The position numbers were made by a program, and so were the translations under genes. From positions 17,852 to 81,851 of the forward strand of contig MPNQ01000014.1 in assembly GCA_002239105.1 (NCBI GenBank): 64,000 nucleotides of DNA. Reading direction: 5' to 3'. Below the pieces are notes generated by a model. That model was not told the origin of the DNA. It did not search any database and saw nothing but the letters and a program-made list of their open reading frames with translations. Numbering within the stretch: position 1 is the stretch's first letter; every line of letters begins with the position of its first letter. Shown piece by piece: positions 29,745 through 39,665 of the stretch. This stretch comes from a marine group bacterium Sva0996 bin134. GTDB lineage: Bacteria; Actinomycetota; Acidimicrobiia; Acidimicrobiales; Bin134.

Positions 29745-31055
29745 GTGCTGCGCTTCGGAACCGACGGTGTTCGGGGTCGAGCCTACGACGAGCTCCATCC
29801 CGACGACGTCGTCCGACTGGCCCAAGCGGCTGCCGAGGTGATGGCCCCGACCGGCCCGGTCGTCATCGGCCGCGACACCAGGGCGTCGAGCCCCGATTTT
29901 GCCGACTCCCTGATCACCGGGTTCAGTGCGGTCGGGGTTCCTACCCTCGACATGGGGGTGGCCCCCACCCCGGCAGTGGCGTGGACCGCCGCCCGGGACC
30001 ACACCCCGGGCGCCATGGTCTCTGCGTCCCACAACCCGTGGCCAGACAACGGAGTGAAGCTGTTCGGTCCCGGAGGCCGAAAACTGGGCGACGAGGTACA
30101 GGCGGCCCTGGAGTCGGTATTGGCCGACCCCAACCGAAATTGGGCTCCCGATCCCGCCGGTTCAAAGCTGACCGCCGATGCCTCCGAATTGCTGCACGAC
30201 TATCAGACCGCGGTGGCCGCCACCGCCGACTTCGACGGCCACGGTCTCCGCGTCGTGGTGGACGCAGCCCACGGCTCAGCCACTGCCGCGCTTCCCAGCC
30301 CATTGCAGGCCCACGGTGTGGCCGTGACGGTCATAAACGCCGAACCCGACGGCCGCAATATCAATCACCGTTGCGGATCCACCTTCCCTGAAGCGGTGGC
30401 CGAGGAGGTCGTCCGGCAGGGCGCCGACTTGGGCCTCACCTTCGACGGCGACGCCGACCGGGTGCTGGCCGTGGACCACACCGGCGAGTTGGTGGACGGT
30501 GACCAGATCATCGCCATCTGCGCGGTAGACCGCCGCCAGCGGGGCCGCCTCCCCGGCAACACCGTGGTGGTGACGGTGATGACCAATTTGGGCTTTCACC
30601 GGGCCATGTCCCAGCGGGGCATCAACGTGGTGACCACCCCAGTGGGAGACCGCCACGTCTGGTCGGCCCTCCAAGACGGCGACTGGGCGCTGGGCGGTGA
30701 GCAGTCGGGCCACGTGATTTTCCCCACCTTGGCCAATACCGGCGACGGATTGGTCACCGCCTTGCAGCTCCTTCAGGTTGTCGCTCACCGAGGCATTCCC
30801 CTGAACGACCTGGCCGCAGAGGCCATGACCAAGATGCCCCAAGTGCTCCACAACGTGGCCACCGGCCCCAACTCCATCGACGAAAACCGCCTGAACGCCG
30901 CGGTGGCTGCCGCCGAACAGACGCTGGGCACCCACGGCCGAATCCTGGTCCGCCCCTCCGGAACCGAACCCGTCATCCGAATCATGGTCGAAGCCGAAAC
31001 CTCCGAGATCGCAGAATCCGTCGCCACCGAAGTCGCCAAGGCGATCGGCATCTGA
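29745..31055 (+). CDS. glmM: Phosphoglucosamine mutase
   Basis: A 436-residue GlmM, which turns glucosamine-6-phosphate into glucosamine-1-phosphate for UDP-GlcNAc and cell-wall synthesis. The phosphoserine loop is MVSASHNPWPDNGVKLFG. The metal loop is TFDGDADRVLAVD, the sugar loop includes GGEQSGHVIF, and the phosphate-binding loop is RPSGTEPVIRIMVE. Translation starts at GTG 29745 with LRFGTDGVRG, the family N-terminus. The length is normal. It precedes a GlmS-like gene, matching the pathway. Confidence 0.96.
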   Translation: MLRFGTDGVRGRAYDELHPDDVVRLAQAAAEVMAPTGPVVIGRDTRASSPDFADSLITGFSAVGVPTLDMGVAPTPAVAWTAARDHTPGAMVSASHNPWPDNGVKLFGPGGRKLGDEVQAALESVLADPNRNWAPDPAGSKLTADASELLHDYQTAVAATADFDGHGLRVVVDAAHGSATAALPSPLQAHGVAVTVINAEPDGRNINHRCGSTFPEAVAEEVVRQGADLGLTFDGDADRVLAVDHTGELVDGDQIIAICAVDRRQRGRLPGNTVVVTVMTNLGFHRAMSQRGINVVTTPVGDRHVWSALQDGDWALGGEQSGHVIFPTLANTGDGLVTALQLLQVVAHRGIPLNDLAAEAMTKMPQVLHNVATGPNSIDENRLNAAVAAAEQTLGTHGRILVRPSGTEPVIRIMVEAETSEIAESVATEVAKAIGI

Positions 31056-31109
31056 GCCCACCGGCGCTCGGCAAGTCATTTCCCAACCCGCCCACTAACC
31101 TTGGGGGAG

Positions 31110-34100
31110 ATGTGCGGCATTGTCGCGGTGGTACGGCGCTACTCACAGCGTGTTCCCCCGACCTCGGCCGAGGTCCTCGACCTTTTGAGCCCGGTGGTCG
31201 TTTCTTTGCGCGACTTGAGCGGCGCAGATGACCTGGCCAAACACATCGAGGCCGGGGCCCAGAACCTGATCCGAACCGACCATTTGCTCCAGGGCACCCC
31301 TGGACTCCAGGCGTTGCTGGCCGAGAAAACGCTGCGGGCCACAATCCGGGCGACCCTGAACGAGATCGACCGGCTGATCAGCGCCTTTGAAAGCGATCTC
31401 GACCGATCCGCCGGTGACCGGGCCAATGAGGCGGTCAACGCTGCGCTGATCCATTTGAAGGACGCCTTTTGGGCCATCGGCAACGACCGGCTGAGCACCG
31501 CCGACGCGGTGGCTGCCTTGGCCGGGCCTACGGCCCGCGAACCTGCCCTGGCCGCGTTCAGCTCAGTGCAGATCGCCCTGTCGGCGCTAGACCGGTTGGA
31601 AGTCCGAGGGCGGGACTCGGCGGGACTCCACATCATGGTCAGCGGTCACGGCCTCGACCCCTCAACCCCAGCGGTGGCTGCGGCACTGGCCGAGCGAGCC
31701 GCCGATCCCCTGTTCCGGTCGGGCTCGGTGCGCTGGGCCGACAACTCCCTGAGCTTCGTCTACAAGGCCGCCGCCGAGATCGGCGAACTCGGCGACAATA
31801 CCGCCGCACTGCGAGCGGCCGTCACCGCCGACGAGCTGCTAGCCGCCGCGGTGGACGCCGAAGCGGCTTCTGCGGTGGTCATCGGCCACACTCGCTGGGC
31901 CAGCGTGGGGATGATCAACGAAGCCAACGCCCACCCGCTCAACTCCGAAACGATTGAAGGCCCCGACAGGATCTACACCATTGGAGCTTTGAACGGGGAC
32001 GTCGACAACCACACCGATTTGGTGGCCCAGCATGGTCTGGCCCTCGATCCCGGCATCACCACCGACGCCAAGGTCATCCCCACGCTCTGGTCTGCCCGGC
32101 TGGACGGCTCAGACCGCGCCATCGACGTATTCCGAGGCACCGTCGCCGACCTCACCGGCTCGGTGGCCATCGCCGGTCAGACCGCGGCCAACCCCGGCCA
32201 ACTCCTGCTGGCCCTGCGGGGCAGCGGCCAAGCCCTCTACATCGGCGCCGCCGAAGACGCTTACGTGGTGGCCAGCGAGCCCTACGGACTGGTTGAACAG
32301 GCCAACCATTACCTTCGCATGGACGGTGAAACCCCATCTGATCCCGACAACGCTGACGCCAGCCGGGGTCAGGTGGTGGTTCTCAACCGCGACCACGCCG
32401 GGGACTTGGCGGCCGTGCAGCGTTTCTCTTACGACGGCACGCCGCTGCCGGTGGCCGCCGCCGACATAGCCGATGCCGAGATCACCACCCGCGACGTCGA
32501 CCGCCGGGGTTTCCGCCACTATCTGCTGAAAGAGATCACCGAATCGCCCGAGTCGTTCCGCAAAACCCTGCGGGGCCGAATCGTCAGCACCAAGAGCGAA
32601 TCGCACACCCCAACCCTGGCAGTGAAGCTGGGGGCCGAGACACTGCCCGACTCCCTGGTGCAGCGGCTGGCCAGCGGCCAGATCGTCAACTTCATCGTCA
32701 TCGGCCAGGGCACCGCCGCGGTGGCCTCCCACAGCTTGGCCCACTTCCTGCGTCATGAACTGCCCCTCCACCACGTCACCTCGGTTCAGGCCACCGAGCT
32801 GTCGGGGTTCGGCTTGAAGGCCGATATGAGCGACACCCTGATCATTGCCATAAGCCAATCGGGCACCACCACCGACACCAACCGCACCGTCGATCTAGTT
32901 CGGCGCCGGGGAGCAGCGGTCATCGCCATCGTCAACCGGCGCAACAGCGATCTGTGCGACAAGGCCGACGGGGTGCTCTACACCTCCGATGGCCGCGACG
33001 TGGAGATGAGCGTGGCTTCCACCAAGGCGTTCTACGCCCAAGTGGCTGCCGGGGTGCTGTTGGCCGTGGCCCTGGCCGACGCCGTCAACGGGGAGCTTCC
33101 GGTCAACCCCCGCCTGCACGAGCGCCGTCAGCAACTGCTGACCTCGCTGCGTGAGCTCCCTGCCGCGATGGCCGATGTGCTCAACCTTCACGATCGCATC
33201 GCCGACATCGTCCGCCGCCACGCTCTGGGTCGCACCTACTGGGCCGTGGTGGGCAACGGGCTCAACCGGGTGGCCGCCGAAGAAGTGCGCATCAAGCTCT
33301 CGGAGTTGTGCTACAAGTCCATCGCCTGCGACACCACCGAAGACAAAAAGCACATCGATCTGTCCTCCGAACCGCTGATCCTTGTCTGCGCCGCCGGGCT
33401 GTTCGACTCCACCGCTGATGACGTGGCCAAAGAGGTGGCCATCTTCCGAGCCCACAAGGCTGCACCCATCGTGATCACCAGCGGAACCGAAGCCCGATTC
33501 GATGCCGCCGCCGAAGTCATCGCCACCCCTACCACTGCCTACCCTGAGTTGGCTTTCGTTTTGACCACCATGGTCGGACACCTTTTCGGCTATGAGTCGG
33601 CGCTGGCCATCGACGAATTGGCCCAGCCCCTGCGGGAGACCCGGGCGGCCATCGAAGCCGAGGTGGCCATCAGCAATACTGACATCGATACTGGCACCGA
33701 CAGCCAGCAATTGCTGGAAAGGCTTCGCTCTCAATTTACCCCCGCGGCCCAGCAGTTCTTCCAAGACCTGCGCCAGGGCCGCTACAACGGATGCCTCGAA
33801 GCGGGCACCGCGGCCGAAATGGCCTCTATGTACCGCTACGCGTTAGGTATCGCTCCGCTCGATGCCTACCAACTGGAACGAGGTCGAGTGGGCACCCCCG
33901 CGGTGGTGCTGGAAGACCTAACCGCCATGCTCACCGTGGCGGTCGGCGAGTTGACCCGACCGGTCGACGCCATCCGCCATCAGGCCAAGACCGTCACTGT
34001 GGGTATTTCCCGGGCCGAAGAGTCGCTGCTGGAGCTGCCGCTGATCCGGTCCGTCCTCGACGCCGGCGCCTCCCGCCACCAGCTCAGCTACCAAACTTTG

Positions 34101-34586
34101 CGCACGCTGACCGCCCTCGACTCGGCGGTGGACGAAGTCACCGGATATATCCGTTACGGCATCAGCGGCGACCCGGAGGCCCCCAGCACCACCATCCATG
34201 TGATCGACCGGGGCGGCATCACTGTGGGACTGGCCTCTCGCACCGAACGCGACCCCACCTTGCGGGGCAGCAAGCACCTCGTGGCCGTCGAGCGACAGGT
34301 TCGAGCGGCGCGGGGCCGCTCCGATGGTAGGACCATTGTGCTGATCCCCGAGGTCAAAGACCGCCAAACCACCGGGCTCACCCTGCTGCACGTGCGGTTC
34401 AAGCCCAGCCTCTCACCAGAGGCGGCCCAAAGAGTGCTGGAGGGCTATCGGAACCGATTCGCCGCCTTGCGCGATGAGGTCACGGAGACCGAACCCGACT
34501 TCCGCCTCGACCGGCTGGGCGACATCACCACCGAAGCTCTCCTGCTGGAGCCAGTGGCGGAGCTGGCCGACCGCTGGCGGCCATGA
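31110..34586 (+). CDS. Double-length GlmS-like glutamine amidotransferase / SIS-domain protein
   Basis: A 1158-residue protein; ordinary GlmS has about 610. The ATG at 31110 is chosen because it places cysteine at position 2 (MCGIVAVV), the Ntn-amidotransferase nucleophile; a TTG at 31101 would bury it. The next conserved block, LDRLEVRGRDSAGLH, comes near residue 160 where about residue 20 is normal, so an insertion of about 135 mainly helical residues splits the glutaminase domain. GHTRWASVG follows near residue 255. The first SIS domain has ISQSGTTTDTNRTV and DVEMSVASTKAFYAQ. The second has EEVRIKLSELCYKSI and EDKKHIDLS. HQAKTVTVG near residue 957 corresponds to the usual GlmS C-terminus, after which about 195 extra residues follow. 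Position after glmM supports glucosamine-6-phosphate synthesis, but the altered domains leave room for another role. Confidence 0.85.
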   Translation: MCGIVAVVRRYSQRVPPTSAEVLDLLSPVVVSLRDLSGADDLAKHIEAGAQNLIRTDHLLQGTPGLQALLAEKTLRATIRATLNEIDRLISAFESDLDRSAGDRANEAVNAALIHLKDAFWAIGNDRLSTADAVAALAGPTAREPALAAFSSVQIALSALDRLEVRGRDSAGLHIMVSGHGLDPSTPAVAAALAERAADPLFRSGSVRWADNSLSFVYKAAAEIGELGDNTAALRAAVTADELLAAAVDAEAASAVVIGHTRWASVGMINEANAHPLNSETIEGPDRIYTIGALNGDVDNHTDLVAQHGLALDPGITTDAKVIPTLWSARLDGSDRAIDVFRGTVADLTGSVAIAGQTAANPGQLLLALRGSGQALYIGAAEDAYVVASEPYGLVEQANHYLRMDGETPSDPDNADASRGQVVVLNRDHAGDLAAVQRFSYDGTPLPVAAADIADAEITTRDVDRRGFRHYLLKEITESPESFRKTLRGRIVSTKSESHTPTLAVKLGAETLPDSLVQRLASGQIVNFIVIGQGTAAVASHSLAHFLRHELPLHHVTSVQATELSGFGLKADMSDTLIIAISQSGTTTDTNRTVDLVRRRGAAVIAIVNRRNSDLCDKADGVLYTSDGRDVEMSVASTKAFYAQVAAGVLLAVALADAVNGELPVNPRLHERRQQLLTSLRELPAAMADVLNLHDRIADIVRRHALGRTYWAVVGNGLNRVAAEEVRIKLSELCYKSIACDTTEDKKHIDLSSEPLILVCAAGLFDSTADDVAKEVAIFRAHKAAPIVITSGTEARFDAAAEVIATPTTAYPELAFVLTTMVGHLFGYESALAIDELAQPLRETRAAIEAEVAISNTDIDTGTDSQQLLERLRSQFTPAAQQFFQDLRQGRYNGCLEAGTAAEMASMYRYALGIAPLDAYQLERGRVGTPAVVLEDLTAMLTVAVGELTRPVDAIRHQAKTVTVGISRAEESLLELPLIRSVLDAGASRHQLSYQTLRTLTALDSAVDEVTGYIRYGISGDPEAPSTTIHVIDRGGITVGLASRTERDPTLRGSKHLVAVERQVRAARGRSDGRTIVLIPEVKDRQTTGLTLLHVRFKPSLSPEAAQRVLEGYRNRFAALRDEVTETEPDFRLDRLGDITTEALLLEPVAELADRWRP

Positions 34587-35980
34587 TCCCCATTGTCACG
34601 CCAACCGAGATGGCAGCCATCGACGCGGCCGCTCCCGAGCCGGTTGAAGAGCTGATCGAGCGGGCCGGTGCCGCGTTGGCCCGAACCACCTTGGACATGC
34701 TGGGGGGAAGCTACGGACGACGGGTGACCGTGTTGGCCGGCAAAGGCAACAACGGCGCTGACGGACGGGCGGCGGCTCGGCGTCTGAAACTCCGAGGCGT
34801 GCGTGTGGCTGTGATCGACGCCGCCGACGCCCCGGCCTCCTTGCCCGCCGCCCACTTGGCCATAGACGCGGCCTACGGCACCGGCTTGCGTCGGCCGTAT
34901 TCCCCACCCGCCATCCCGGCTTTTCTCGATCGCCCCGGCTGCTCGGCGCCTGTGTTGGCCGCTGATATCCCCTCCGGGGTGGATGGTTTGACCGGGGAGA
35001 TCCACGGCCAGGCTTGGACAGCCGAGCAAACCGTCACCTTCGGAGCGCTCAAGCCGGGATTGGTTCTCCATCCCGGCGCACAGCATTGCGGCCAGGTCAC
35101 GGTGGCCTCCATCGGACTCGACATCTCGGCTGCCCGTACCCACATGGTCACCGCCGACGATGTCAGCAGTTGGCTGCCTGTCCGGCCAGCCGAAGCACAC
35201 AAATGGCAGACTGCCTGCTGGGTTATCGCCGGGTCACCGGGCATGACTGGAGCCGCCCACTTGGCCGCCACGGCGGCGATGCGAGGCGGATCGGGCTACG
35301 TCCGGCTGAGCACCCCCGGCCTCACCCACGATCCGGTAGCGCCCACCGAAGCCGTTGGCTGCCCGCTGCCCGCCGACAATTGGGGCACGGCGGCCTGTGC
35401 CGGCGACCTCTCCCGATTCAAGGCCATGCTGGTGGGACCTGGGCTGAGCCAACAGGCCAACACCGTCGAGTCGGTCCGCGATCTGATCGCCAAGGTGCAA
35501 CTGCCCCTGGTGGTCGACGGCGACGGCCTCAGCGCTCTGGGGACAGATGCGCCTGACGTGCTCATCCACCGCACTGCCCCCACCGTGTTGACTCCCCACG
35601 ACGGCGAATACCGCGTCCTCACCGGCTCGGCCCCCGAATCCGACCGTTTCGCCGCCGCCCGCTCGCTGGCCGCTACCACCGGCGCCCACGTATTGCTAAA
35701 GGGCCCCACCACCGTGGTGGCAGCCCCAGACGGCGACGCATTGGCCGTTGCCAACGGCGACGCCCGGCTGGCCACTGCCGGCACCGGCGACGTGCTGGCC
35801 GGTCTCATCTGCGGCCTGCTCAGCGCCGAAGTCGAGCCCATGAATGCGGCCGCGGCCGCAGCCTGGCTACATGGGCAAGCGGCCAACACCCGGCCCGCTG
35901 GTGGGATGGCGGCGTCTGATCTACTTCTCGCCCTGCCCAAGGTGTGGGAGGCCGCCGCTCAGCAAGAGGCGACTCCATGA
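34583..35980 (+). CDS. nnr: Bifunctional NAD(P)H-hydrate epimerase / ADP-dependent dehydratase
   Basis: A 465-residue fusion that repairs damaged NADH and NADPH hydrates. The N-terminal epimerase domain has VLAGKGNNGADGRAAARRL and ADIPSGVDGLTG. The C-terminal dehydratase domain has GPGLSQ, VDGDGLSALG, LTPHDGEYRVLTG and GTGDVLAGLICGLLS. It overlaps the GlmS-like gene by four bases and alr by four bases, so the three are translated together. This gene commonly sits beside alr and tsaE. Confidence 0.95.
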   Translation: MIPIVTPTEMAAIDAAAPEPVEELIERAGAALARTTLDMLGGSYGRRVTVLAGKGNNGADGRAAARRLKLRGVRVAVIDAADAPASLPAAHLAIDAAYGTGLRRPYSPPAIPAFLDRPGCSAPVLAADIPSGVDGLTGEIHGQAWTAEQTVTFGALKPGLVLHPGAQHCGQVTVASIGLDISAARTHMVTADDVSSWLPVRPAEAHKWQTACWVIAGSPGMTGAAHLAATAAMRGGSGYVRLSTPGLTHDPVAPTEAVGCPLPADNWGTAACAGDLSRFKAMLVGPGLSQQANTVESVRDLIAKVQLPLVVDGDGLSALGTDAPDVLIHRTAPTVLTPHDGEYRVLTGSAPESDRFAAARSLAATTGAHVLLKGPTTVVAAPDGDALAVANGDARLATAGTGDVLAGLICGLLSAEVEPMNAAAAAAWLHGQAANTRPAGGMAASDLLLALPKVWEAAAQQEATP

Positions 35981-37086
35981 GACCTACTTGGGCCGACATC
36001 AGCCTGGAGGCCATCGCCCACAACGCCAGGCTGTTGGCCGAACTGGTCCACCCGGCCGAGCTGTGCGCAGTGGTCAAGGCCGACGCCTACGGGCACGGCA
36101 TGATCCCGGTAGCGCGAACCGTCGTGGAAGCGGGCGCCTCCACGCTGGCGGTGGCTCTGGTGGACGAGGGCCGCCAGCTTCGTGAGGACGGTATCGAAGT
36201 CCCCATCTTGTTGTTGTCAGAGCCCCGCCCCTACGAGTTTGCCGAAGTGGTAGAGCATCGGCTCATCCCCACGGTGTACCAAGGCGAGGGCTTGGCTGCG
36301 GCCGCAGCCGCCGCAGCAGCTGCCAACGAGCGGCTGCCCGTCCATCTCATGGTCGACACCGGCATGTCCCGGGTCGGTGCCCCGCCTGCTCAGGTGTTGA
36401 TGCTGGCCGACGCCATCGCCGAGCGCGACACGCTGGAACTGGCCGGCGTGTGGACCCACTGCGCGGTTGCCGATGAGGCCGAGAATCCATTTACCGCTTA
36501 CCAGATCGAGCAGTTCAACCATTTGCTGTCCCGACTGCGACTTGCCGGCCACCAGAACTTCTGCCGCCACCTGGCCAACTCGGCCGTGTCCATGGCCCAA
36601 CCAGCCGGTCGCTTCGACATGGTGCGCTGTGGAATCGCCCTCTACGGCATCCCCCCGTCCCCGGCAATGGACGGCTGCCTACCGCTTCAGCCCGCCATGA
36701 CCGTTCGCACCGAAGTAGCCATGGTCAAGACCATTGCCGCTGGCACGCCCGTGTCCTACGGCCACCACTACACCGCGCCCGGCGACACGCAGCTGGCCAC
36801 CATTCCCATCGGCTACGCCGACGGCTGGACTCGGCGCCTCGGCCTAAACGGAGGCGAGGTGCTGATCGGGGGTCGGCGACGCCCCATCGCCGGAGTCGTG
36901 ACCATGGACCAGACAATGGTGGACTGCGGCGTCGGCCACCCGGTGTCGTCCGGCGATGAGGTCATCCTGTTGGGCCGCCAAGGCGATGAGGAGATAACCG
37001 CCACCGAGATTGCCGAGCGCCTCGACACCATCGCCTACGAAATCGTCTGCCAATTCGGCCCCCGCGTCCCCCTGCGTTTTAGCTAA
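35977..37086 (+). CDS. alr: Alanine racemase
   Basis: A 369-residue PLP enzyme that makes D-alanine for peptidoglycan. The PLP lysine motif is AVVKADAYGHG near residue 35. The second catalytic residue, tyrosine, is in IPIGYADGWTRRL. Also present are HLMVDTGMSRVG and VRCGIALYGI. The ATG at 35977 overlaps the nnr stop; an earlier start would add residues not seen in the family. Confidence 0.96.
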   Translation: MRPTWADISLEAIAHNARLLAELVHPAELCAVVKADAYGHGMIPVARTVVEAGASTLAVALVDEGRQLREDGIEVPILLLSEPRPYEFAEVVEHRLIPTVYQGEGLAAAAAAAAAANERLPVHLMVDTGMSRVGAPPAQVLMLADAIAERDTLELAGVWTHCAVADEAENPFTAYQIEQFNHLLSRLRLAGHQNFCRHLANSAVSMAQPAGRFDMVRCGIALYGIPPSPAMDGCLPLQPAMTVRTEVAMVKTIAAGTPVSYGHHYTAPGDTQLATIPIGYADGWTRRLGLNGGEVLIGGRRRPIAGVVTMDQTMVDCGVGHPVSSGDEVILLGRQGDEEITATEIAERLDTIAYEIVCQFGPRVPLRFS

Positions 37087-37125
37087 ACAGCAGGTCCCGC
37101 CGCCACTCCACCGGATAAGAGCGAA

Positions 37126-37989
37126 CTAGCGAGACGGCGGTATGGCGTTGGGCAACCCCACGGTGTACTCGGGGTTGGTGTCGTTCATTATCGACTCGGT
37201 GCGGGCCGCGATCCTCTCTTTGAAGTCGGGGTGCGGGAAGATCCAGAACTTCTCGTCGCGCACCGCGTCGAACACCAGCTCCGGGATCTCCGCCGGGTCG
37301 GTGCCCTCGTCGATGGCGTCGATCAGGGCTCGGTGGAAGGCAGCCGCCTCAGCGTCGGCCGACATGGGGCCGCAGGTGTCGTCATAGGTGTCGGGGCGGT
37401 TGCGCTCGGCCCGGAAGATGCCGGTGGCCACCGGACCGGGGCACAGACACGACACCCCGATGGGTGCGTCGATGATGTCGAGCTCCCGATGGAGCGACTC
37501 GGCAATGGCCACCGCCCCGTACTTCGAGGTGGAGTAGGGGCCCAGCAGCCCCCCAGCGGTGAGCCCGCCCACCGAAGCGGTAATGACTACGTGGCCGTCT
37601 TCGCCCTTGTCCAGCATCCGGGGAATGAAGCTGCGCACCCCGTGGATCACCCCCCACAGGTTCACATCCAGCACCCAGCGCCAGTCGTCCACGGTGTTCT
37701 CCCAGGTGAACCCGCCAGTGAGCACTCCGGCGTTGAGGTGTACCAGGTGGATGCCGCCGAACCGCTCCAACGCCGCGTTGGCCAGAGCCTCGTTGGCGTC
37801 GGGGCTGGTCACGTCGGTCAGCATGAGCTGGGCGTTCTCCAAGCCGCCCACCGTCTCGGCCAACCCGGCCTCGTCGATGTCGCCGGCCAAAACGTGCATT
37901 CCTTCAGAAGCGGCCTTGCGCACCATGGCCCGTCCCATGCCGCTGCCTGCCCCGGTGATCACCGCCACCTTCCCAGCCAAGTCCTTCAT
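37126..37989 (-). CDS. Short-chain dehydrogenase/reductase
   Basis: A 287-residue SDR. The cofactor motif is VITGAGSGMGRAM near the N-terminus. Catalytic residues are the serine in VITASVGG and the YSTSKYG tyrosine-lysine pair. The ATG at 37989 sits behind GAAGGGGG; a TTG at 38016 would add nine residues. The longer C-terminus has VRDEKFWIFPHPDFKERI. The substrate cannot be inferred. The gene is inserted, with the next one, between alr and the tsa cluster and reads the other way. Confidence 0.85.
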   Translation of the reverse strand: MKDLAGKVAVITGAGSGMGRAMVRKAASEGMHVLAGDIDEAGLAETVGGLENAQLMLTDVTSPDANEALANAALERFGGIHLVHLNAGVLTGGFTWENTVDDWRWVLDVNLWGVIHGVRSFIPRMLDKGEDGHVVITASVGGLTAGGLLGPYSTSKYGAVAIAESLHRELDIIDAPIGVSCLCPGPVATGIFRAERNRPDTYDDTCGPMSADAEAAAFHRALIDAIDEGTDPAEIPELVFDAVRDEKFWIFPHPDFKERIAARTESIMNDTNPEYTVGLPNAIPPSR

Positions 37990-38071
37990 GCCAGCCCCCT
38001 TCGTGGTCGAATCCAAGCACCGCCATAATGGCCCATCAAGATATTCCCCGTCCCATTTTCCTCGAACGCCA

Positions 38072-38956
38072 TCAATGTCGGCCCACTGTCCGGATGGCTG
38101 TCTCCACCGCCGCTGCGGCCATTAGCCGAACAAGTCCGAAATCAGCCTCCACTTGGCCGGTCGCTCCCACCACCAGTGCGTCTCCGTCGCCATCGGTGTG
38201 CGCCGGCAGCAGCGCTCGGGCCATGCCGCTGTGGCCGCTGCGGGCCACCCGATAGCAGCCCACCTTGTCAAGCGCCGCGTTGGTGGCGAGGACCCCGATG
38301 GTTGTGTTGGTGGGGGTCAGGGGATCTTCCTCAGCAGCAAAGGGGTCGGCCGGCCGATGCTCGTAGGTGCCGCCCACCAGCGCGTCCACCACGGCTCCGT
38401 CGTTGATCGCCCCCGAGGCGTTCACCGCCACCAGTGCGCCCACCAGCACATCGCCCACTTGGAGCAGCGCTCCACCCAGCCCCCCCGGCTTACGGTGTTC
38501 CGCACCTCGCCACTTGTTCATGGTGGCCCCGGTACCGGCCCCTACCCGTCCCCGAGGGGGGTGCCCCTCTTGAGCAGCTTGGGCGGCGGCGTAGCCGGCA
38601 TCGGGTTCGGGACGCACCGAGCCGTCGCCCTCGGCCAGGTCGTACAGCGACAACCCCACCACGATGGGCACCCGGCCGGCCTTGGTCTCAAACCCCCGAC
38701 CTCGCTCCTCGCACCACCGCATCACCCCGTCGGCCGCAGCCAACCCAAACGCCGAGCCTCCCGACAGCACCACCGCATCCACTTGGGCCACCGTCCGCTC
38801 CGGCGCCAGCAAGGCGAAATCCCGAGTGGCGGGCGCTCCCCCCCGTATCTCTCCTGAAGCCGTGGTCCCCTCGGGAAACACCACCACCGTGCACCCCGTG
38901 AGGGCCGCCTCATCGGTCCAGTGCCCCACCGACACACCTTCGCCAACTCCCAACAT
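38072..38956 (-). CDS. P1 family (DmpA/BapA-type) self-processing aminopeptidase
   Basis: A 294-residue member of the S58/P1 family, Ntn-like aminopeptidases that cut themselves to form a new N-terminal nucleophile. Family marks are VSVGHWTDEAALTGCTVVVF, the RGGAPATRDFALL block, VLSGGSAFGLAAADGVMRW, GRVGAGTGATMNKW, and the processing site region TPTNTTIGVLATNAALDK, where a Thr would become the nucleophile. The ATG at 38956 is preferred; a GTG one codon upstream is possible. Substrate is unknown. Confidence 0.87.
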   Translation of the reverse strand: MLGVGEGVSVGHWTDEAALTGCTVVVFPEGTTASGEIRGGAPATRDFALLAPERTVAQVDAVVLSGGSAFGLAAADGVMRWCEERGRGFETKAGRVPIVVGLSLYDLAEGDGSVRPEPDAGYAAAQAAQEGHPPRGRVGAGTGATMNKWRGAEHRKPGGLGGALLQVGDVLVGALVAVNASGAINDGAVVDALVGGTYEHRPADPFAAEEDPLTPTNTTIGVLATNAALDKVGCYRVARSGHSGMARALLPAHTDGDGDALVVGATGQVEADFGLVRLMAAAAVETAIRTVGRH

Positions 38957-39055
38957 CACCGCCGACCGTACCGCACCCCCACCCTGCCGTCCTATAGAAC
39001 CCGGAGCGCGATTCGAGCATGTCTCAACGCCCCAAAAGGGGCGTAATCTTGGCTT

Positions 39056-39628
39056 ATGACGTTGACGTTGGGGGCGGTTGCCGCTGAAGCGGCGGGCTGC
39101 ACCAACTGCGGGCTGGCCCAGGGCCGGACGCAGGTGGTGTTCGGGATGGGCAATCCTGACGCCGATCTGATGTTCGTCGGCGAGGGGCCCGGTGCCGAAG
39201 AGGACAAGCAGGGCCTTCCCTTCGTGGGCCGCTCGGGCAAGCTCCTCGATCGGCTGGTGGCCGAGGAGATGGGGCTCACCCGCGATCTGTGCTACATCGC
39301 CAACGTGGTCAAGTGCCGCCCTCCCGACAATCGAGACCCCAAACCCGACGAGATCGCCGCCTGCCGCCCGTGGTTGGAGCAACAGGTCGAACTCATCGCC
39401 CCAAAGGTGATCATCACTCTGGGCAACTTCTCCTCCAAACTGCTACTGGACACCACAACTGGGATCACCAAGTTGCGAGGCCAGAGCTATCCGATGGGCG
39501 ACATGATCACAACCAGCGCGGTGGTCATCCCCACCTACCATCCGGCGGCCATTCTGCGAGGCGGCGGCCTCCAAGAGGCCCAGATGCGCTCCGATTTGGT
39601 CCGAGCCCGTATAGCGATGAGCAGATGA
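39056..39628 (+). CDS. Family 4 uracil-DNA glycosylase with iron-sulfur cluster
   Basis: A 190-residue enzyme that removes uracil from DNA. Motif A is [20 protein letters not shown] and the active-site motif near the end is YHPAAILRG. The four cluster cysteines are C15, C18, C87 and C103. The segment [16 protein letters not shown] is diagnostic of type-4 UDGs. The gene starts 99 bases upstream-divergent from the P1 peptidase gene. Confidence 0.94.
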   Translation: MTLTLGAVAAEAAGCTNCGLAQGRTQVVFGMGNPDADLMFVGEGPGAEEDKQGLPFVGRSGKLLDRLVAEEMGLTRDLCYIANVVKCRPPDNRDPKPDEIAACRPWLEQQVELIAPKVIITLGNFSSKLLLDTTTGITKLRGQSYPMGDMITTSAVVIPTYHPAAILRGGGLQEAQMRSDLVRARIAMSR

Positions 39629-39665
39629 TTCCCATCCGCCCGCCCGAATGCGCCCAGACGTCCCA

